Assembly: GCA_947628265.1 (NCBI GenBank)
Contig: CANQZF010000070.1
Location: 1 to 8,075, forward strand
Reading direction: 5' to 3'
DNA: 8,075 bases
From: an uncultured Oscillospiraceae bacterium
GTDB lineage: Bacteria > Bacillota > Clostridia > Oscillospirales > Oscillospiraceae
Part shown: positions 1-5,797 of the stretch, in pieces
Layout: every line of letters starts with the position of its first letter
How positions within the stretch are numbered: position 1 is the first letter of the stretch
Notes under the pieces: model-generated
What the model saw: only the letters and a program-made list of their open reading frames with translations
Told to the model about the DNA's origin: nothing
Database searches by the model: none
Position numbers and translations under genes: made by a program

Positions 1-198
1 GCCGTCGGTGGAGCCCATGGCCACGCACCGGGCCACGTTGTCGCCGATGTGCTGCTCCACCTCGCAGGTGAGCACTCGCCCGTTCGCCTCCACATGGATG
101 GCGTTTAGAAGCTCCGGCAGCTCCCCGTCCTTGAAGCGGATGTCCAGCACAGGCCCCATGATCTGCGCCACGGTGCCGATATGTTGTTTGGTTGCCAA
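1..198 (-). CDS. atpD: F1Fo ATP synthase beta subunit, N-terminal part (cut by window edge)
   Basis: Beta is the catalytic subunit of the F1 head, where ADP and phosphate are converted to ATP. Only the first 66 codons are present; the gene runs off the low-coordinate edge. The visible part is the N-terminal beta-barrel, with the family pattern IGTVAQIMGPVLDIRF near residues 7-22 and ELPELLNAI after it. The P-loop and catalytic residues lie outside the window. I chose TTG at 198-196 as the start because AAGGAG (208-213) lies 9 nt upstream. Another in-frame TTG at 207-205 directly abuts that site and is too close to it. The gene follows atpG after 65 nt, the normal position, so identity is secure although the gene is truncated. 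Confidence 0.93.
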   Translation of the reverse strand, partial: MATKQHIGTVAQIMGPVLDIRFKDGELPELLNAIHVEANGRVLTCEVEQHIGDNVARCVAMGSTDG

Positions 199-207
199 AA
201 CGATCAA

Positions 208-213
208 CTCCTT
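208..213 (-). promoter_or_regulatory. Ribosome binding site of atpD
   Basis: AAGGAG on the minus strand, 9 nt before the TTG codon at 198-196. It decides the atpD start, because the other in-frame TTG (207-205) touches the site directly. The rest of the 65-nt atpG-atpD gap (199-263) shows no clear hairpin or promoter. Confidence 0.7.
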
Positions 214-263
214 AAAGAAGGATTTGCGAATAAGCGTAAGTAAAATAGACCGAAGCCCAAATA

Positions 264-1112
264 TTACGTATTTGACCCCGCCACAATTTCCGTGATCTCC
301 TGTGTGATCGCCCCCTGGCGGGCGCGGTTATACTTGAGGCTCAGGTCCCCGATCATCTCCTCCGCGTTCTTGGTGGCGGAGTCCATGGCGGTACGGCGGG
401 CCCCCTGCTCGCTGGCGCGGCTCTCGCACAGCGCCCCGTAAATGAGGCCCCCCAGATATTCCGGGACGATGGCGTCGAACACCGCCTCGCTCCCGGGCTC
501 GTAGAGCGTCTCGCTGCCGGCCTCCTCCCCCCGGGTCTCCGGGCCGTGGAGGGGCAGGACGGGGATGACGGTGGGCTGCTGGGTCAAAATGGATACGAAA
601 TTCGTATAGACGATGCTGACCTCGTCCAGCTCCCCCGCGAGGAAGCGGCGGCACAGGTCCTTGGCCATGGTGAAGCAGTCGGAGACGGAAACGTCCCCGG
701 CATCGAACCATACGTCGGTGAGTATCTCAAAGCCATGGGCCCGGAAATTCTCCACGCTCTTTTTCCCGATGGGCACCACCACGGCGTTCTTCCCGGCCAT
801 CTCGGCCTCCGCCAGCTTCAAAACGTTGTGGTTGTAGCCTCCGGCGAGGCCCCGGTCTCCGGCGATCACCACGTAGCAGCTTTTTTTGACCTCCCGGGCC
901 TCCATATATTTGGAGGTAAAGGCGTCGGACTCGGAGGCGATGTCGCAGACGGTGCCGTAGAGAATTTCAAAATAGGGCCGGGAACGGGCGACGTTCTCCT
1001 GGGCGCGTCTGAGCTTGGAGGCGGCCACCATCTCCATGGCCTTTGTTATCTGCTTTGTGCTCTCCATGCTCCGGATGCGCAGCTTAATGTCCTTCATGGA
1101 AACTCCGGCCAC
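264..1112 (-). CDS. atpG: F1Fo ATP synthase gamma subunit
   Basis: Gamma is the central rotating stalk that couples c-ring rotation to the alpha3beta3 head. The 282-residue product matches the usual length of about 285. Both ends, which form the coiled-coil shaft, are strongly conserved: residues 6-35 have the MKDIKLRIRSMESTKQITKAM pattern followed by VAASKLRRAQ, and residues 269-280 read ITQEITEIVAGS. The middle carries the globular domain, with the family pattern GDRGLAGGYN near residues 85-94. The start is GTG at 1112-1110, with AAGGTGG (1122-1128) 9 nt upstream and overlapping the atpA stop. The ATG five codons later is the alternative start but lacks a well-spaced binding site. The gap to atpA is 15 nt, so cotranscription is near certain. 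Confidence 0.96.
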   Translation of the reverse strand: MAGVSMKDIKLRIRSMESTKQITKAMEMVAASKLRRAQENVARSRPYFEILYGTVCDIASESDAFTSKYMEAREVKKSCYVVIAGDRGLAGGYNHNVLKLAEAEMAGKNAVVVPIGKKSVENFRAHGFEILTDVWFDAGDVSVSDCFTMAKDLCRRFLAGELDEVSIVYTNFVSILTQQPTVIPVLPLHGPETRGEEAGSETLYEPGSEAVFDAIVPEYLGGLIYGALCESRASEQGARRTAMDSATKNAEEMIGDLSLKYNRARQGAITQEITEIVAGSNT

Positions 1113-1127
1113 GGCAATTCACCACCT

Positions 1128-2636
1128 TTATTTGTTGAAGATCTCGATATACCTTGTGATGCAGGCTTTTAGCTCCTCCTCGGTCTCCGGCTCCAGCTTG
1201 CCGCTTTGGCGGATGGCCTCCAGGACGGCGTAGCCGTGCTCGTCCATGTACTCATATAGGCCCCGCTCAAAGTCGGAAATTTTGGAGGTCTCGATGTCCT
1301 TCAAATACCCGTTGGTGGCGGCGTAGAAGATGCAGACCTGGTGGGCCACCTCCACGGGGGCTCCGTTTTTCTGCTTTAAGACCTCCACGATCCGCTCGCC
1401 CTGGGCCAAACGGTCCTTGGTGTCCTGATCGAGGTCCGAGCCGAACTGAGCGAAGGACTGGAGCTCCCTATACTGGGAGTAAATGAGCTTTAAGGACCCC
1501 GCCACCTTCTTCATGGCCTTTATCTGGGCCGAGCCGCCCACGCGGGAGACGGAGATGCCGGGGTTCACGGCGGGCATGATGCCGGAGTGGAAGAGCTCCG
1601 TCTCCAGGAAGATCTGTCCGTCGGTGATGGAAATGACGTTGGTGGGGATATAGGCCGACACGTCCCCGGCCTGGGTCTCAATGATGGGCAGGGCCGTCAA
1701 AGACCCGCCGCCGTACTCCGGGGCCATCCGCGCCGCCCGCTCCAGAAGCCGGGAGTGGAGGTAGAAGACGTCGCCTGGGTACGCCTCCCGTCCGGGGGGC
1801 CGCCGGATGAGCAGGGAGATGGCGCGGTAGGCCACGGCGTGCTTGCTGAGGTCGTCGTAGACCACCAGCACGTCCTTGCCCTGCTTCATGAAATATTCGC
1901 CCATGGCGCAGCCGGAATAGGGCGCGATGTACTGCATGGGGGCCAGCTCCGAGGCGGTGGCGGAGACGACGATGGTGTAGTCCATGGCCCCGCCGGCCTC
2001 CAGGGTGGAGACCACCTGCGCCACGGTGGAACGCTTCTGGCCGATGGCCACGTAGATGCAGATGCAGTCCTTGCCCTTCTGGTTGAGGATGGTGTCGATG
2101 GCGATGGTGGATTTTCCCGTCTGGCGGTCCCCGATGATGAGCTCGCGCTGGCCCCGGCCGATGGGGATCATGGAGTCGATGGCTTTGATGCCCGTCTGCA
2201 GCGGCACGGAGACGCTTTTGCGCTCAATGATGCCGGGGGCGGGGGCCTCGATGGGGTCGTAGCGGACGGCGGCGATCTCGCCCTTGCCGTCGATGGGGGC
2301 ACCCAGGGCGTCCACCACCCGGCCGATGAGGGCCTCGCCCACGGGGACGGAGACTACCCGGCCCGTGCGCTTTACGCTGTCGCCCTCCCGGATGCCGGCG
2401 TCGGAGCCCAGGATGACGATGGAGACGGAATTCTCCTCCAAATTCTGGGCCATGCCGTACTCCCCATTGGGGAACTCGATGAGCTCGTTCATCAGGCACT
2501 TCTCAAGGCCCGAGGCCCTGGCGATGCCGTCGCCCACCAGGATGACGGTGCCGGTCTCGCTCTCCTCGATCTGCTTGGAGTAGTTCTTGATCTGCGCCTT
2601 TATGATTTTGGTTATCTCCTCTGGTTTAAGCTCCAT
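1128..2636 (-). CDS. atpA: F1Fo ATP synthase alpha subunit
   Basis: Alpha is the non-catalytic nucleotide-binding subunit of F1; it alternates with beta and supplies the arginine finger to the catalytic sites. The product has 502 residues, the normal length. The Walker A loop GDRQTGKS lies at residues 169-176, and the Walker B strand DVLVVYDD ends near 262. The ATPase alpha/beta signature PAVNPGISVS is at 355-364, followed directly by the expected arginine finger, Arg365. The N-terminal barrel (to about residue 95) and C-terminal helical domain (from about 375) are both intact. The ATG start is preceded by AGGAGA (2645-2650) at 8 nt. A 62-nt gap with a GC-rich hairpin separates it from atpH upstream. 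Nothing in the gene looks broken or transferred. Confidence 0.98.
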   Translation of the reverse strand: MELKPEEITKIIKAQIKNYSKQIEESETGTVILVGDGIARASGLEKCLMNELIEFPNGEYGMAQNLEENSVSIVILGSDAGIREGDSVKRTGRVVSVPVGEALIGRVVDALGAPIDGKGEIAAVRYDPIEAPAPGIIERKSVSVPLQTGIKAIDSMIPIGRGQRELIIGDRQTGKSTIAIDTILNQKGKDCICIYVAIGQKRSTVAQVVSTLEAGGAMDYTIVVSATASELAPMQYIAPYSGCAMGEYFMKQGKDVLVVYDDLSKHAVAYRAISLLIRRPPGREAYPGDVFYLHSRLLERAARMAPEYGGGSLTALPIIETQAGDVSAYIPTNVISITDGQIFLETELFHSGIMPAVNPGISVSRVGGSAQIKAMKKVAGSLKLIYSQYRELQSFAQFGSDLDQDTKDRLAQGERIVEVLKQKNGAPVEVAHQVCIFYAATNGYLKDIETSKISDFERGLYEYMDEHGYAVLEAIRQSGKLEPETEEELKACITRYIEIFNK

Positions 2637-2660
2637 GGTATAACTCTCCTACAATTTAAG

Positions 2661-2693
2661 GTCGGGCCGGCACGGTGTCCGGCCCCTACGGGG
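2661..2693. repeat. GC-rich palindrome in the atpH-atpA gap, REP-like
   Basis: The 62-nt gap between atpH and atpA contains GGGCCGG (2664-2670), an 8-nt loop, and the perfect complement CCGGCCC (2679-2685), then CTACGGGG. CCCC (2683-2686) could instead pair with GGGG (2690-2693). There is no T-tract on either side, so it is not a simple terminator. On the minus strand the shape is GTAGGGGC followed by a palindrome. From memory this resembles short intergenic palindromes scattered in many Oscillospiraceae genomes, but that cannot be tested from one copy. It could also be an mRNA processing or stability hairpin. Confidence 0.5.
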
Positions 2694-2698
2694 AATCG

Positions 2699-3238
2699 TC
2701 AAAGGACGGTCTCCCGAAGGCCCCGCTCGATGCGGGCCAAACGGTCCTTCACCGTGCCGTCGTAGCGGCGTCCGGCGCACTCCAGGCGCATCCCGCCGAG
2801 GACCGACGGGTCCACCGTCACCGTGAGGACGATCTTCTTCCCGAAGACCTCCCGGAGGCGGGCCGTCAGCTTCTCCCGGACGGTCTTATCGAGGTCCACG
2901 GCGGCGGTGGCCGTCACCTCCAGGATGCCGTTGTCCTCATTGTACCTCATACGGTACGCCCGGGCGCAGCCGGAAAGCTCCCCGACGGCGTCCCGGTCCA
3001 CAAGGAGCTTCAAAAAGCTCTCCACATAGACGTGGACCCGGCCGGAGAAGGCGCTTTTGATGAGCTCCCGCCGCTCCTCCTTGGAAACGGAGGGCGTGGA
3101 CAGGAGCCGCGCGTACGCCGGGTTGTCCTCCAGGAGCTTTACGCACATATCGAGCTCGCCCAAAAGCCCCTCCGAGAGGCGCTCCTCCCGGGCAAGCTCA
3201 TAGAGGGCCCCGCCGTAGGTCCTTGCGAGCTCAGTCAT
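2699..3238 (-). CDS. atpH: F1Fo ATP synthase delta subunit
   Basis: Delta (the OSCP homologue) sits on top of F1 and ties it to the b-subunit peripheral stalk. The product has 179 residues, as usual for the family. The N-terminal helical domain shows the expected TELARTYGGALYELAREE pattern at residues 2-19. The C-terminal domain shows DPSVLGGMRLECAGRRYDG and then RLARIERGLRETVL at the end, the conserved delta C-terminal layout. I chose ATG at 3238-3236, which overlaps the atpF stop by 8 nt (ATGACTGA) and has GAGGA just upstream. An in-frame GTG at 3247 would add three residues but has no Shine-Dalgarno sequence. The overlap suggests translational coupling to atpF. Delta sequences are weakly conserved, so operon position adds support. 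Confidence 0.94.
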   Translation of the reverse strand: MTELARTYGGALYELAREERLSEGLLGELDMCVKLLEDNPAYARLLSTPSVSKEERRELIKSAFSGRVHVYVESFLKLLVDRDAVGELSGCARAYRMRYNEDNGILEVTATAAVDLDKTVREKLTARLREVFGKKIVLTVTVDPSVLGGMRLECAGRRYDGTVKDRLARIERGLRETVL

Positions 3239-3758
3239 CGTCCTCACCTAATTTCCCGATGAATTCGTTGACGAGCCGGACGTGGTCGGCCTCGGTGATC
3301 TCCCGCTCCACCACCTCTTCGGCGATGGAGATGGAGATGGAGGAGATCTCGTTTTTCACTTCATTGAGGGCCTTTTTCTTCTCCTGGGCGATGTCCGCCT
3401 CCGCCTTGTCGCGAATGGCGTTGGCCTCCTCCCGGGCCTCGGCCACGATGGCGTCCCGGCGCTTGTTGGCCGTGGCCACAGCGTCCCGCAAAATCTCGTC
3501 CCGCTCGGCGCGGGCGGCGCTCAAATGCTCCTCGTAATCGGCCTGGAGCTTGGCGGCCTCCGCTTTACTGGCCTCGGCGTCGGCGTACAGGTCGTCGATC
3601 TCCTTCTGGCGCGCGTCGATCATCTTCTTCACGGGCTTGAAGAGAAATTTCTTCAGCAGCAGGAAGGTGATGATCATGTTGCAGAAGGTGAAGAGCGCGG
3701 TCCAGGGGTTGACGCCCACCAGGCTTTCAAATTGTGTGACCTCTGCCAATACGAGCAA
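3231..3758 (-). CDS. atpF: F1Fo ATP synthase b subunit
   Basis: Subunit b forms the peripheral stalk: one N-terminal membrane helix and a long cytoplasmic coiled coil that binds delta. With the chosen start the product has 175 residues. The membrane helix covers about residues 18-36, beginning NPWTALFTFCNMIITFLLL, and is followed by the typical KKFLFKPV junction. After it comes an uninterrupted charged, Ala-rich helix (about 45-145) with many EA/KA pairs. The start is TTG at 3758-3756, because AAGGAG (3767-3772) sits 8 nt upstream. The in-frame GTG at 3767-3765 overlaps the binding site itself and cannot be the start. It lies 33 nt after atpE and overlaps atpH by 8 nt. A three-fold GATGGA repeat at 3324-3341 encodes an Ile-Ser run near the C terminus. 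Confidence 0.94.
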   Translation of the reverse strand: MLVLAEVTQFESLVGVNPWTALFTFCNMIITFLLLKKFLFKPVKKMIDARQKEIDDLYADAEASKAEAAKLQADYEEHLSAARAERDEILRDAVATANKRRDAIVAEAREEANAIRDKAEADIAQEKKKALNEVKNEISSISISIAEEVVEREITEADHVRLVNEFIGKLGEDDD

Positions 3759-3766
3759 GTCACTCA

Positions 3767-3772
3767 CTCCTT
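3767..3772 (-). promoter_or_regulatory. Ribosome binding site of atpF
   Basis: AAGGAG on the minus strand, 8 nt before TTG at 3758-3756. The in-frame GTG at 3767-3765 shares a base with this motif, so the site argues for the TTG start and a product three residues shorter. Confidence 0.7.
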
Positions 3773-3791
3773 CCGGTGAAAAGTACCTTCC

Positions 3792-4031
3792 TTATCTGAC
3801 CGCGAAGATCAGCAAAATCGCGATGACCAGGGAGTAGATGCCCGTGGACTCGGTGATGGCGCAGCCCAGGATCATGTTGGTCCGGAGGGTGCTGGCGGCC
3901 TCGGGCTGACGGGCCATGCCCTCCAGCGCCTTACCCACGGCGTTGCCCTCACCGAGAGCCGGTCCGATGGCCCCGATGCCCATGCAAAGTCCCGCGCCGA
4001 GAACGGCGGCGGCTCTAACGATCTCACCCAT
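3792..4031 (-). CDS. atpE: F1Fo ATP synthase c subunit, Na+-type with two carboxylates
   Basis: Subunit c forms the rotating membrane ring that carries the coupling ion. The 79-residue product is a two-helix hairpin: helix 1 about residues 5-38, polar loop RQPE at 41-44, helix 2 about 51-77. Helix 2 contains ITESTGIYSLVIA, with Glu61, Ser62, Thr63 and Tyr66; this E-S-T-x-x-Y set is the known Na+ ligand pattern of Ilyobacter-type rings. In helix 1 the sequence GPALGEGNA puts Glu28 where Ilyobacter has Gln32. That makes two carboxylates per site, as described for the Fusobacterium nucleatum Na+ ring. The ATG start has a full AGGAGG (4040-4045) 8 nt upstream, the best binding site in the operon, fitting the high copy number of c. 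Na+ coupling is inferred, not shown. Confidence 0.97.
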   Translation of the reverse strand: MGEIVRAAAVLGAGLCMGIGAIGPALGEGNAVGKALEGMARQPEAASTLRTNMILGCAITESTGIYSLVIAILLIFAVR

Positions 4032-4067
4032 GATATTTACCTCCTAAAAGATTTGCATTTTCTATCC

Positions 4068-4089
4068 TTAACCGTAAAATTGCGGTTAA
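4068..4089 (-). promoter_or_regulatory. Intercistronic hairpin between atpB and atpE
   Basis: TTAACCG (4068-4074) and CGGTTAA (4083-4089) form a perfect 7-bp stem with an 8-nt loop. It begins 1 nt after the atpB stop and ends 36 nt before the atpE start. No T-tract follows, so it is unlikely to terminate transcription. It could be an mRNA end protector, a processing site, or a spacer that keeps the strong atpE ribosome site open. Confidence 0.45.
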
Positions 4090-4090
4090 T

Positions 4091-4957
4091 TTACTTGTTT
4101 TTCTCCTCTTTCGGCGGACACGCCATGCCGACGTAGACCATCGTGAGAAGCGAGAACACCAGCGCCTGGATGCCGCCGGAGAAGATGTCGAAATAGAGGC
4201 TCAGCACCGCCGGGATGCCCACCTCCAAAATGGGGACCTCCCCGAAAACGCCCAGGAGCTCCAGCGCCGCCGCTGCGGCGATGCCCGCGAACACCGCGCC
4301 GAAGATCTTGAAGACCATTTTTTTCTTTTTAAAGCCCAGGAAGAGAAGGGCCGCCCCCACCAGCGCCGTGACGCCGGCGGCCACCCATCCGTTGGAGCGC
4401 ACGGCCCCCACCACGAGGGCGGAGAGCCCCGCAAGGCCGGTGTAGAGGATGCTCATCAGCACCCCACCGCCCATGATGTTCCCGAAGTGACGAAAGGCCA
4501 TGGAAACGGGCTGGGCGATGTCGGAGACGATATTTAAGGGATTTATGTACCCCTTCAGGAAATTTTTAAGGCCGCTATTTTTGATGGTACAGCCCCAGAC
4601 GAGAAAGCTGGTCATCAGCGCCCAGGTGATGGTGGTGGAGACGTCCGACGTGGCCGAGCGCAAAATGCCCGTCATGCCGATGAGGGACCCGCCGATGGAG
4701 GAGAGGAACAGCGCCCCGATGTAGGGCGTCCAGTAGGAGTTGTGCTTGCCCATGGTGTCCTCGACGAGGTTATAGAGCATGGACACGCCCTTTTCCGTCA
4801 GGACCTGCATCCTCCCCGGGCGTTTTTTCAAATTCCGCCCCAGGAAGTACCCCGCCACGCACAAAAGGACCATCACCACGAAGCTGGCCACCGTGGTCTG
4901 GGTGATGACGTTCATGCCGTTTATCTGGAGATATATTTTAGGACCGTTTACTTCCAT
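4091..4957 (-). CDS. atpB: F1Fo ATP synthase a subunit, with extra hydrophobic hairpin
   Basis: Subunit a forms the stator half-channels that pass H+ or Na+ to the c ring. With ATG at 4957-4955 the product has 288 residues, longer than the typical 220-270. The essential stator arginine is Arg156, in SMAFRHFGNIMGGG, and the last helix has GGIQALVFSLLTMVYV with Gln264. Predicted membrane segments are about 21-40, 78-97, 108-125, 147-186, 191-209, 214-239 and 248-279. The Arg-to-Gln distance is 108 residues against 42 in E. coli (Arg210 to Gln252), so about 65 residues are inserted there. The Glu219 position of E. coli is Gly here. A GTG at 4966 is a possible earlier start, but only 2 nt separate it from AAGGA. 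The gene overlaps atpI by 20 nt. Confidence 0.95.
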   Translation of the reverse strand: MEVNGPKIYLQINGMNVITQTTVASFVVMVLLCVAGYFLGRNLKKRPGRMQVLTEKGVSMLYNLVEDTMGKHNSYWTPYIGALFLSSIGGSLIGMTGILRSATSDVSTTITWALMTSFLVWGCTIKNSGLKNFLKGYINPLNIVSDIAQPVSMAFRHFGNIMGGGVLMSILYTGLAGLSALVVGAVRSNGWVAAGVTALVGAALLFLGFKKKKMVFKIFGAVFAGIAAAAALELLGVFGEVPILEVGIPAVLSLYFDIFSGGIQALVFSLLTMVYVGMACPPKEEKNK

Positions 4958-5357
4958 TCTTTTCACCGTCCTTGCGGAAAAACTCCATTAGGCTGATGCT
5001 GATCTGCACGAAAATGAGGGGCAGCACCGCCGCCAGGGGGTCGAGAGAGGTGCATTTCAAGACGAGGACGTAGATCCCCGCCAAAACGAGGAGCCGCAGC
5101 ACCGAGGAGCCCTGCACGGCGGCCCGGGCCTTCATGGGGTCGCCCCCGTCCTCCGCCCGGTCGGCGGCCCGGGAGACGGTCACGGTCAGCGCCAGGAAGT
5201 TTGCGCAGGAGACCACCATCCCGAAGAGCGCCCCCAGAAGAACATCCGCCGAAAACCGGCCAATGAGCGCGTAGACGGCTATTTCGATCCCCGTCAGTAC
5301 CGCGACGCCCAGGGCGACCTTGAAAAACTGCCGTATGGCGGCGCTGTTGTGAAACAT
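4938..5357 (-). CDS. atpI: AtpI-family (ATP synthase I) membrane protein
   Basis: The 139-residue product has four hydrophobic segments, at about residues 10-32, 38-60, 85-102 and 107-127, and a short charged tail (FFRKDGEKNGSKRS). Size, topology and position directly before atpB fit the UncI/AtpI family. Its members assist c-ring assembly or membrane insertion, and have been proposed to carry Mg2+/Ca2+ for the enzyme. Sequence conservation in this family is low, so the call rests mainly on topology and location. The chosen ATG at 5357-5355 has GAGGGA (5364-5369) 6 nt upstream. The open frame extends 17 codons further into atpZ but without a suitable site. It starts 13 nt after the atpZ stop and overlaps atpB by 20 nt, suggesting translational coupling. 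Confidence 0.78.
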   Translation of the reverse strand: MFHNSAAIRQFFKVALGVAVLTGIEIAVYALIGRFSADVLLGALFGMVVSCANFLALTVTVSRAADRAEDGGDPMKARAAVQGSSVLRLLVLAGIYVLVLKCTSLDPLAAVLPLIFVQISISLMEFFRKDGEKNGSKRS

Positions 5358-5370
5358 CAAAAATCCCTCG

Positions 5371-5634
5371 TCACTTGTGATCGTTAAAGCCCACGCCGGG
5401 GTCATCATCGTCCTCTTTGGCCTGCCGGTCCAGCTCCTTTAAATTCTGCCACAGGGCCGCGAAGGACCCGCCCACGCCCAAAAGGACGCCCAGGACGATC
5501 ACCCACGCCCCCAGCTCCAGCCGGTCGCGCAGCCAAACGCTGCCCAGCACGCAAAGGACCACGGGCGCCGCCACGGAGAGGCCGAGCTCGGTGATCCAGA
5601 CGATATTTTTTAAAAACCCAAAGCCCTTCCTCAT
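5371..5634 (-). CDS. atpZ: AtpZ-like two-helix membrane protein
   Basis: First gene of the operon; 87 residues. Two hydrophobic segments (about residues 15-34 and 41-62) are joined by a short charged turn (WLRDRLEL), and the second ends in the family-like pattern GGSFAALWQNLKEL. The tail is acidic (KEDDDDPG). This matches the AtpZ/AtpI family of small proteins encoded at the head of many Firmicute atp operons. They have been proposed to act with AtpI as a Mg2+/Ca2+ transporter or as an assembly factor. The ATG at 5634-5632 has GGAGAG (5640-5645) 5 nt upstream and lies about 20 nt from the predicted transcription start. The call is by family pattern and context; function is inferred. Confidence 0.72.
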   Translation of the reverse strand: MRKGFGFLKNIVWITELGLSVAAPVVLCVLGSVWLRDRLELGAWVIVLGVLLGVGGSFAALWQNLKELDRQAKEDDDDPGVGFNDHK

Positions 5635-5660
5635 GCGCTCTCTCCAATCGATTATCCTTT

Positions 5661-5689
5661 AATATACTATACTCCCGCCCGAATGTCAA
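5661..5689 (-). promoter_or_regulatory. Predicted sigma-A-type promoter of the atp operon
   Basis: On the minus strand TTGACA (5684-5689, perfect -35) is followed by 17 bp and TATATT (5661-5666, 5 of 6 to the -10 consensus). Transcription would begin near 5654, giving a leader of about 20 nt before atpZ. It is the only strong promoter seen ahead of the operon. Confidence 0.8.
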
Positions 5690-5690
5690 G

Positions 5691-5751
5691 AATTCCCCAG
5701 GGAGATTTATTGAGCGCCCTCCAAAATCGGGAGAATTATCGGGAGAATTAT
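5691..5751. repeat. Three GGGAGAWTTAT repeats between divergent promoters
   Basis: CGGGAGAATTAT occurs twice in perfect tandem (5728-5739 and 5740-5751). A third copy, GGGAGATTTAT (5700-5710), differs at one base. The third copy is also the right half of an imperfect dyad with AATTCCC (5691-5697). All copies fall between the two divergent -35 boxes. This could be an operator for a regulator of either or both units, or AT-containing upstream promoter elements. No regulator can be named. Confidence 0.55.
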
Positions 5752-5762
5752 GAAAATTTCTC

Positions 5763-5791
5763 TTTACATCCCGGTTTTCTTGTGCTAGAAT
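5763..5791 (+). promoter_or_regulatory. Predicted strong promoter of rpsO(-pnp), extended -10
   Basis: TTTACA (5763-5768, 5 of 6 to the -35 consensus), 17 bp, then TAGAAT (5786-5791, 5 of 6 to the -10 consensus) preceded by TGC, an extended -10. Transcription would start near 5797-5799. Strength fits a ribosomal protein gene. Confidence 0.8.
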
Positions 5792-5797
5792 AGCAGG

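Noticed and set aside
1587..2765. 392-codon open frame on the plus strand opposite atpA
   Set aside because: It is antisense to a highly conserved gene and its translation is rich in Gly, Asp, His and Val, the typical product of reading GC-rich coding DNA backwards. It has no family resemblance.
3324..3341. Three tandem GATGGA hexamers inside atpF
   Set aside because: Only three copies, in frame, encoding Ile-Ser pairs in the b subunit. Too short to be a convincing phase-variable repeat.
2675..3779. Plus-strand open frames opposite atpH and atpF (2675-3262, 3282-3779)
   Set aside because: They are low-complexity antisense shadows of real genes, without plausible ribosome sites or recognisable motifs.
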